Of a stretch of DNA of 64,000 nucleotides, positions 59,501 through 64,000 are shown one piece after another. A program made the position numbers and the translations under genes. The stretch's first letter is position 1. The number at the start of each line of letters is the position of its first letter. This DNA comes from Pyrinomonadaceae bacterium (GTDB taxonomy: Bacteria; Acidobacteriota; Blastocatellia; Pyrinomonadales; Pyrinomonadaceae). The stretch is from positions 186,001 to 250,000 of the forward strand of contig DASUNM010000023.1 in the NCBI GenBank assembly GCA_036277115.1, read 5' to 3'. The notes under the pieces were generated by a model. It worked only from the letters and a program-made list of their open reading frames with translations. It was not told the origin of the DNA and searched no databases.

Positions 59501-59891
59501 CCGACGCATCACGCACGGTCGCCATGCGATCGACATCAGCGGGCTTCGCGGAAGGTTTGGCCACTGCGACCGGCGACTGCTCGATACTGACAACCCGGAG
59601 GATTGGGCCATCAGCTCCCAGCTGCACATGCGAACCGACGCGCACTTCGACGGGCGCAGCTATTTTCTGACCATTCACAAAAGTGCCGAATCGGGAGTTC
59701 GCGTCAGTAACGGTCCAGCGCCCGTCGGTCAGACGAAACTCCGCATGGCGTCGCGACACCATGGGCCATTGGTTTTGCGCAAAGAAGAAATGGCAGACGG
59801 CGGGGTCACGGCCCACAAGCACCACGTCGCTGGTGAACGCGCGTTCGCCCAGCAGCTTGCCGCCGCGATCCTCAGCCAGAACAATCTTCAT
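56583..59891 (-). CDS. ABC transporter (ABCG type) with three FHA domains
   Basis: The 1102-residue protein has three FHA domains (about 23-100, 204-280 and 353-425, each with GR, SxxHA and NG motifs) joined by proline-rich linkers, then an ABC ATPase with Walker A GPSGAGKS (479-486), signature LSGGQRKR, Walker B VIFLDEPTSG and H-loop TTHAM, and a C-terminal ABC2-type membrane domain with about six helices. This is an ABCG/White-like half transporter. The FHA domains suggest control by a Ser/Thr kinase or a scaffold role. A charged coiled-coil loop (about 1010-1055) separates the last helices. It is last of the 56-64 kb minus-strand run. Confidence 0.95.
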   Translation of the reverse strand: MKIVLAEDRGGKLLGERAFTSDVVLVGRDPAVCHFFFAQNQWPMVSRRHAEFRLTDGRWTVTDANSRFGTFVNGQKIAAPVEVRVGSHVQLGADGPILRVVSIEQSPVAVAKPSAKPADVDRMATVRDASADIHQSDATAPTEVQPPASPRPPVPAAPPRPPVPATPPRPPVQSAPRVSSQPARLELLDPIAANVRRFELNKDVFELGRDPQGDVVIDAAAAVVSRRHAEIRKVDGQFAVVDLKSFNGTLVNGQRITGTVKLFDKDQVQLGTGGPILRLVDPAHPAAAQSRVGGSQPGGVAAPPSIPSEFGQIAAMARRQTIVSTSGSMAPQSMPGANQSQLLARVSFDARMQLSVGRAADNDVRLDGLQISNHHARFASSSGSVTVEDAGSTNGVYVNGQRVSGRRAVQHSDVIQIGPFVLQADAQHGVAVYDTRSKTRIDCLNIVKIVANRSGGGSIKLLDDVSLTVQPNEFIGLLGPSGAGKSTLMDSLNGMRPATSGFVLVNNLDLYRHLDSLKQSIGYVPQDDIIHRELTVYRTLYYVARLRLSSDVSTKEIDQIINEVMDVTGLSERRDVPVSQLSGGQRKRVSIAVELITKPSVIFLDEPTSGLDPATEEKIMKLFRQIAESGRTVVLTTHAMENVKLFDKIVVLMRGKLVFYGAPQDALAHVEAESFKDLYDKLEDPVDERIAAMPPLPANAAKSQKQAFKQQREQIAEQVADEWKQKFQTTEHYRRNVAEPLSLLPRDGRAAAPPKRHTTVTDSIRQWGTLTRRYMEVLSRDKFNLLILFAQAPIIAFLTYLVVGDTLPRDFPYFVLGLVALWFGTSVASREIIRERAVYTRERMVNLGLLPYVGSKIFVLALIVTVQCLMLFGALKMMHYVGLMSVPGWLVPQLAIVFITAMVGIALGLFVSAIVKTSEMATSLVPLILIPQILFSGLVGVPEGASKAIGTLMPATWAFDGLKQFSTLDTLDEEGSDPDGENEGKGLYKHYEALNDRNIEQARQDVDDYKKDAEQDLKDYEKKMKDYVSDLQSGRQATQPAAPKLKDPPEVKGAEKIPEDVSNYISFLHPWGNKIIDPFVLMFMFVALVIATIVTLKAQDIL

Positions 59892-59901
59892 GTGAATAGT
59901 A

Positions 59902-59980
59902 GGGGCAGTAGCCCGACCGTCAGGGAGGGCTCACAGATTGCGCCCGAAGGAGCCCTCCCTAACGGTCGGGCTAACGCCCC
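59902..59980. repeat. Inverted repeat with 30-base arms
   Basis: The arms at 59902-59931 and 59951-59980 differ at three positions. Each begins or ends with GGGGC and contains GTAGCCCGACCG or its variant. It fills the gap between the zinc-ribbon and ABC transporter genes, 11 bases from the ABC start, and may reduce or modulate read-through. Confidence 0.8.
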
Positions 59981-59985
59981 GAGCG

Positions 59986-61260
59986 CTACTTTCCAAATCG
60001 GAATGACTCAAGCACCATCGGGAGCTCGCCCTTCACGCCGACGTCGTCAACGCTTTTCAGCTCCGGCGCAAGCGACGTCGCCAGCATCAGCAGCGTCACC
60101 CCGGTGTTGCCGCCCGAGGGCGGGGCCAGAAAAACAACCCGGCCCCAAATTGTGACGTCACCCTTGGCGGTATCGCGCGACATGGCTTCGAAGCGAAATT
60201 CGTAGCCATCGTACGATCCGACGCGGGCCGGCCCTTCGGAAACTTTTCGATACTCGGGGAAGCCGCTCGACAACTGCTTGCTGAGATTCTCGGCAAGATT
60301 CTTAAACAGCTCTGTCGACGTTCCCGTTGCCGAGTACCAACCGACGGCGAAATTCTCTTGCGTGAAGTCCGGCGGAAGACGACGCTCGACTTTCGCAAAG
60401 TTGCTGGCGCCCGCCACGCCTGCTTCTGCATCCTTCTGCCACCGGTTCGGGTAATAGAACGAGAAGTCTACATAGTGCTCCAGCAGCTTGCCGTCCAGGT
60501 TCGCCTTTGAATTCACAAACTGCACGGCATCAGCAGGCGGATTGTATGGCGGCGGTTCGTTCGACGGCACGGACGCTTGGCCGGGCGTGGCCGTGCTCGG
60601 CAACGATGACGATGGCTGATTCGGCTCGTTAACAATCACCACGCGTTCGCGTGCGCGCGCTTCCTGTTGTGGTTTGTACCAGAAAAAGTAGCCTGCAACC
60701 GCCACCGCTCCGACGAAGAAAATCAGGAGCACAGCGAGCAGACCAAGAATCAGCGGCAGCTTCGATTTCTTCTTTTGCGCCACCGGCGGCAAAGGCTGAC
60801 TCGGATGAGCGGCAGCGGCAGCCTGCGCTTGTGGCGGCGGCGGAATCGGGCCAGACGGCTGCGGCGGCAACGGAGCCGACGTGGGCGCAGGTGGAATTGG
60901 ACCTGAGGGGGCTACCGGTGGCGGCGCCACTGGTCCGGTGTTCGGCTGGCTCGGTGGCGCGCCATAGTATTGCGTCTGCGACGGCGGCTCGAGACTGCCG
61001 GTGTCGCGCGTCTTCACCTGCTGCGTGCCGTCGTTAACACCGCGGCTGACCACCGTCGCTTCGGGATCGAATGCGCCAGGCTGTTGCCCACTGAGATCGC
61101 GGGTCGTCGGTTTGGCGATGGCATCGCGAACTTTGGATGAATCGAACTGCACCGTCTCGGTCAACTCAGCTTGCACGGTGAACAACAAACCGCCGTCGTG
61201 TGTGCAGAACTTCTGCGTGTCAGTTGAATAAGTGCGGTTACATTTTGGGCAACGTCTCAT
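59986..61260 (-). CDS. Zinc-ribbon, proline-rich membrane protein
   Basis: The 424-residue protein begins with a zinc-ribbon-like head (RRCPKCNRTYSTDTQKFCTH; Cys4, Cys7, Cys19 and possibly His21), then a long proline/glutamine-rich linker (about 85-160), one membrane helix (about 168-192; LILGLLAVLLIFFVGAVAVA), and a C-terminal periplasmic domain (about 245-420; VDFSFYYPNRWQKDAEAG) that resembles small lipoprotein-type or DcrB-like domains. Only three cysteines are visible in the head. The set is common in acidobacteria beside signalling genes. The ligand is unknown. Confidence 0.82.
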   Translation of the reverse strand: MRRCPKCNRTYSTDTQKFCTHDGGLLFTVQAELTETVQFDSSKVRDAIAKPTTRDLSGQQPGAFDPEATVVSRGVNDGTQQVKTRDTGSLEPPSQTQYYGAPPSQPNTGPVAPPPVAPSGPIPPAPTSAPLPPQPSGPIPPPPQAQAAAAAHPSQPLPPVAQKKKSKLPLILGLLAVLLIFFVGAVAVAGYFFWYKPQQEARARERVVIVNEPNQPSSSLPSTATPGQASVPSNEPPPYNPPADAVQFVNSKANLDGKLLEHYVDFSFYYPNRWQKDAEAGVAGASNFAKVERRLPPDFTQENFAVGWYSATGTSTELFKNLAENLSKQLSSGFPEYRKVSEGPARVGSYDGYEFRFEAMSRDTAKGDVTIWGRVVFLAPPSGGNTGVTLLMLATSLAPELKSVDDVGVKGELPMVLESFRFGK

Positions 61261-61298
61261 GTCTGTTTTGTCTCAGGGGTTTCTAATTCCGAAAAGCT

Positions 61299-62537
61299 CT
61301 ACGATTTTGCGCGCGCGGCGGCGATCTTCGCCGGCAACTCTGCATTCGCCGGGTCTAACTCAAGGGCCTTTTGATAAGCGCGCAGCGCGTCGCGGCCTCG
61401 ACCGGCGGTCATGTATCCATCGCCGACGCCGGTGAAGCCGAACTGGCCGGCGAGCGCTTTGCGATCAGCAGCGGAGGCCAGCGCGGCTGCTTCTTCGTAG
61501 GTTCTGAACGCGTTGTCATGCTCTCCGGAGCCCAGGTAGGCCCGCGCCAGAACGGTCCGCACGATAAAACTCTTCGTGTTCACTTCGGCGGCCGTTTTCA
61601 AAATCGCAGCCGCTTCTGCATAGCGTTGATTGACCGAATAGAACCGGCCCATCAGGAATAGGGCGCCCGGATTTCTCGCGTCCAGCGAAAGTGCGCGTCG
61701 CAGCACCGGCTCAGAATCGTTCCAGCGCTGTGCCCCTTGCAGTGCGTCTGCAATCAAAACCAGGGTCGGAGCGTCCTGCGCTTTGTCTCCGGCCGAGCGG
61801 AAAAGCGCGTCGGCCTCATCCCATCGCTTCATTCGCGCCAGCACACCGGCGAGGTGGACTTGCGCCACGACAAAATTCGGATCCAGTTCCGTCGCGCGGC
61901 GGAAAGCACTTTCGGCATCGGCGTTGTAAATGCCGCGCGCGGTCATCGCGACCCCCAAACGATCGAAAGCGATCGCATTAGTGGGCGCCAGTTGCGTCGC
62001 GCGCCGGGCAAAGTACTCGGCGTCGGTAAATCGTTTTGCGTTCAGCGCGCCGGTGCGCGGCTGTACCAGCGCAAAGCTTAGGGCCATCAGAACTTCAGGA
62101 TCAGTCGCCGCGGTGTCGAAGGCTTTTCGATAAGACACTTCAGCGTCGTCCCAGCGCTGCTGATCTACCAGGACATTTCCGATCGCGTAGTGCGCGCGCG
62201 AATCGCGCGGCTTCAACACCAAAGCGCGGCGGTAAGCCGCTTCCGCCTGGACGAACCTGCGCGCATCACGATCATCGTTGCCGTCGGCGAGCGCATCCTG
62301 AAATCGCGCTTCGATTTCGGCCGGAGTCATTCTCGGCTTCGGCGGACGCGCCGGATTGCCGCTCCGTTTGGCTTCGGGATTCTTCGGCCGAAAGATGCCG
62401 GCGCCGCCGCCCAGCTCGCCGCCCGTCTCCTGGGCCAGCACCGCACCCGACGCCACCATCAGGCAGACGAACGCCAGCGCCGCTTTAACAAGCGCGCTAA
62501 TTCTCATTCTTGAAAAGGCAATCGAGGGTTTGTTCAT
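61299..62537 (-). CDS. Exported TPR-repeat protein
   Basis: The 412-residue protein has a signal peptide (ISALVKAALAFVCLMVASGA) and about eight or nine TPR-like units (for example DARRFVQAEAAYRRALVLKP, RWDDAEVSYRKAFDTAATDP, RGRDALRAYQKALELDP). TPRs mediate protein interactions. A proline-rich stretch precedes them. It lies 38 bases upstream of the zinc-ribbon gene, same strand, and is probably its operon partner. Confidence 0.88.
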   Translation of the reverse strand: MNKPSIAFSRMRISALVKAALAFVCLMVASGAVLAQETGGELGGGAGIFRPKNPEAKRSGNPARPPKPRMTPAEIEARFQDALADGNDDRDARRFVQAEAAYRRALVLKPRDSRAHYAIGNVLVDQQRWDDAEVSYRKAFDTAATDPEVLMALSFALVQPRTGALNAKRFTDAEYFARRATQLAPTNAIAFDRLGVAMTARGIYNADAESAFRRATELDPNFVVAQVHLAGVLARMKRWDEADALFRSAGDKAQDAPTLVLIADALQGAQRWNDSEPVLRRALSLDARNPGALFLMGRFYSVNQRYAEAAAILKTAAEVNTKSFIVRTVLARAYLGSGEHDNAFRTYEEAAALASAADRKALAGQFGFTGVGDGYMTAGRGRDALRAYQKALELDPANAELPAKIAAARAKS

Positions 62538-62602
62538 GTTTATTAAGACTCAGGGTCTCTGGATTTTTGCGGGTGATAATACTCGGTGAGGTAGCGAGGC
62601 TC

Positions 62603-62752
62603 AAGTAGGTACGGTCGCGAACTCCCTCTCCCTTCGGGAGACGGCTGGGGTAAGGGTGCGAAGCTTAGCGGCTTAAGAGTAAAAAGAAAAATGTTTTTTC
62701 TACTTTTCTCGCTGGGACCCTCACCCTAACCCTCTCCCTTTGGGAGAGGGAA
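62603..62752. repeat. Inverted repeat, CCCTCTCCC family
   Basis: The left side holds AAGTAGGTACGG, then AACTCCCTCTCCCTTCGGGA and CTGGGGTAAGGGTG; the right side holds GACCCTCACCCTAACCCTCT and TTTGGGAGAGGGAACC. Part of it (AAGTAGGTACGG, AACTCCCTCTCC) recurs in inverted orientation near 52590-52614. A related element is inserted in the cytochrome gene at 33041-33136. Confidence 0.75.
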
Positions 62753-62786
62753 CCCGAATCGTAAGGCCAATACCAATCACGCCCCT

Positions 62787-64000
62787 TTACTGCGGTCGAA
62801 CCAGACGAAAGCCCAGCGCGCCAACCTTGGTATTGCCATCGACCCAATCGCGTCGCGTGGTCGAGATTGGCTTCGGCTCCTGCGCCGTACCGAACGAAGC
62901 GCCCCGAATGACATACCAGTTGCGCTGTTCGCCTTCGACCTGTTTCGAACTGCCTTGATAGTACCGGGCCTTGGTCGCGGTCCACTCGTAAACGTTGCCC
63001 ATCATGTCCAGCGCGCCCCAGCGTGTTTTGTCATTAGGCGCGGAACCAACCGGCTTCGGCTCGTTAGCACCCGAACTCTTGGTGATCGCGTGGCCCTCCG
63101 TCCACGTGTTTCCCCAGGGATAGATGTTCTCCTGATCGCCGCCGCGCGCGGCGTACTCCCATTCCTCTTCGGTGGGCAGCCGCCACTTCAAACCATCGCG
63201 TTCTGAACGCCACTTGGCAAACGCAACGGCATCGCTGTGGGACACAAAGGTAACCGGCCACAGTTCCTGTCCCGCGATCGGTTTCTTGTTGATCCAGTGT
63301 GACGGTGCTTCGTGACCCGTTTTCTCGACAAACTGCTGATACTCGTAATTTGTAACTTCAGTCTTGTCGATCACCAAGGGCTGCACAGAAGCGGCGTGGA
63401 CCGGAACCTCGGCCACGGTGGCGCCATTGCGGCCCATGTCGAATGTTCCACCCGGAACTGAAATGAACTCGGGAGTAAAGGTGACGGGCGCTGGTCCTGG
63501 ATCCGGATCTTTCGGGTTTTCAATCGGGGGATTGTCGCCGCCACCGGGCGTGGGCGTAGGCCTGGGCCAAAGAACCCACGCGCCGATTCCACCGCCGACC
63601 AGCACCAGCAATAAAACACCCGCAAGCGCGTACGGCAATACGTTCCGCTTGCCGGCCACCGCCGCCGGCGGCACATTGACCATATTCGGATAGCTGTTCT
63701 CCGTAATCGTCGTCGCGCCCACTTGCCGTGCGTTCGCCGCTTCCGCCACCGCGGCGGGCGCGGGGGGAATACTCGACGCGAGTTTCGTCAGCTTCTCTTC
63801 AATCGCTTTCGTCTGCTGCGCGACCAACTCTTCGACACGTTTGCGTTCTTCTTCGCGCCGGCGCTCTTCGTCGAGGCGCTGTTGCTCTTTACGCCGCGCT
63901 TCCTCCAGCCGTTGTTCTTCCTGGCGGCGCGCTTCCTCTGCTTCCCGAAGCTTTCGGGCTTCTTCATCGCGCACACGCTCTGCTTCGCGCTCGCGCTCTT
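62787..64000 (-). CDS. SUMF1-type (formylglycine-generating-enzyme-like) domain membrane protein, partial
   Basis: The frame is open to the right edge, so the N-terminus is missing; at least 404 residues are visible. The first visible part is a charged Glu/Arg coiled coil (EEARRQEEQRLEEARRKE), then a membrane helix (NVLPYALAGVLLLVLVGGGI), a proline-rich linker, and an SUMF1/FGE-sulfatase domain (FISVPGGTFDMGRNG, VTNYEYQQFVEKTG, WRLPTEEEWEYAARGG, WGALDMMGNVYEWTATKARY, VIRGASFGT). The cysteines of true formylglycine-generating enzymes are not evident, so this is a structural homologue. It could belong to a kinase or FHA signalling protein. Confidence 0.88.
   Translation of the reverse strand, partial: EREREAERVRDEEARKLREAEEARRQEEQRLEEARRKEQQRLDEERRREEERKRVEELVAQQTKAIEEKLTKLASSIPPAPAAVAEAANARQVGATTITENSYPNMVNVPPAAVAGKRNVLPYALAGVLLLVLVGGGIGAWVLWPRPTPTPGGGDNPPIENPKDPDPGPAPVTFTPEFISVPGGTFDMGRNGATVAEVPVHAASVQPLVIDKTEVTNYEYQQFVEKTGHEAPSHWINKKPIAGQELWPVTFVSHSDAVAFAKWRSERDGLKWRLPTEEEWEYAARGGDQENIYPWGNTWTEGHAITKSSGANEPKPVGSAPNDKTRWGALDMMGNVYEWTATKARYYQGSSKQVEGEQRNWYVIRGASFGTAQEPKPISTTRRDWVDGNTKVGALGFRLVRPQ

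Noticed and set aside
62787..63700. True formylglycine-generating enzyme for sulfatases
   Set aside because: The copper-binding cysteine pair is not seen and no sulfatase gene is near; the domain is better read as an SUMF1-type relative.

Overview
The window reads as a chromosomal segment of a moderately GC-rich Gram-negative soil-type bacterium, most likely an acidobacterium of the Blastocatellia/Pyrinomonas group. This rests on family content: a VWFA-related protein of the type common in acidobacteria, a MerR-type regulator that appears to lead into a repeat domain, zinc-ribbon/proline-rich membrane proteins, FHA-decorated transporters, and many intergenic inverted repeats built from heptamer-like words. 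It is inference, not a database result. I saw no rRNA, tRNA, integrase, transposase or CRISPR array.

Layout. 0-5.5 kb: a MerR-like regulator cut by the window edge, small stress-type proteins, a short-chain dehydrogenase with a basic tail, an MltF-like lytic transglycosylase, and an unrecognised Cys-flanked protein. 5.7-9.3 kb (minus): a copper operon of multicopper oxidase, SCO1 copper chaperone and secreted beta-propeller. 9.5-16 kb (minus): a cysteine hydrolase, CsbD, a small membrane protein, signal peptidase I, RNase III, a secreted repeat protein and a transpeptidase. 16-20.4 kb (plus): a histidine kinase, an NtrC-type regulator, a DsbD-alpha-like lipoprotein and two small envelope proteins, compactly arranged. 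20.4-23 kb: an excisionase-like HTH protein, a secreted carboxypeptidase-regulatory-like protein, a VWFA protein and an orphan LysW-like carrier protein.

23-40 kb is the most unusual part, a redox island. It encodes a decaheme cytochrome fused to LVIVD-type beta-propeller repeats next to an outer-membrane barrel, a secreted protein with tandem GlcG/HbpS domains, two nine-heme cytochromes, a four-heme cytochrome, an FHA-membrane-heptaheme fusion, and a fusion of two cyclic-nucleotide-binding domains, four [4Fe-4S] clusters and a cytochrome b-like membrane part. About 39 heme c attachment motifs lie within about 13.9 kb. The simplest reading is an electron-transfer chain from the inner membrane through the periplasm to the cell surface, with its inner-membrane parts fused to signalling domains. 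Function is inferred only.

39.8-49.3 kb (plus): a DUF1175 / alpha-2-macroglobulin / membrane protein / transpeptidase-SpoIID-metallopeptidase cluster, probably for periplasmic defence and wall maintenance. 49.3-56.5 kb: housekeeping genes (alkyladenine glycosylase, TauE-type permease, quinone oxidoreductase, enoyl-CoA hydratase, 3-hydroxyacyl-CoA dehydrogenase, PilZ, TrxB). 56.5-64 kb (minus): an ABC transporter with three FHA domains, a zinc-ribbon membrane protein, a TPR protein and an SUMF1-domain protein running off the window.

The second striking layer is repetitive DNA. About twenty intergenic or intragenic inverted-repeat elements fall into several families. Five lie inside reading frames: one encodes the signal-anchor of the decaheme cytochrome, one the leader of a nine-heme cytochrome, one an internal insertion in the other nine-heme cytochrome, one a domain linker in the transpeptidase-SpoIID-metallopeptidase fusion, and one the first residues of an unknown secreted protein.
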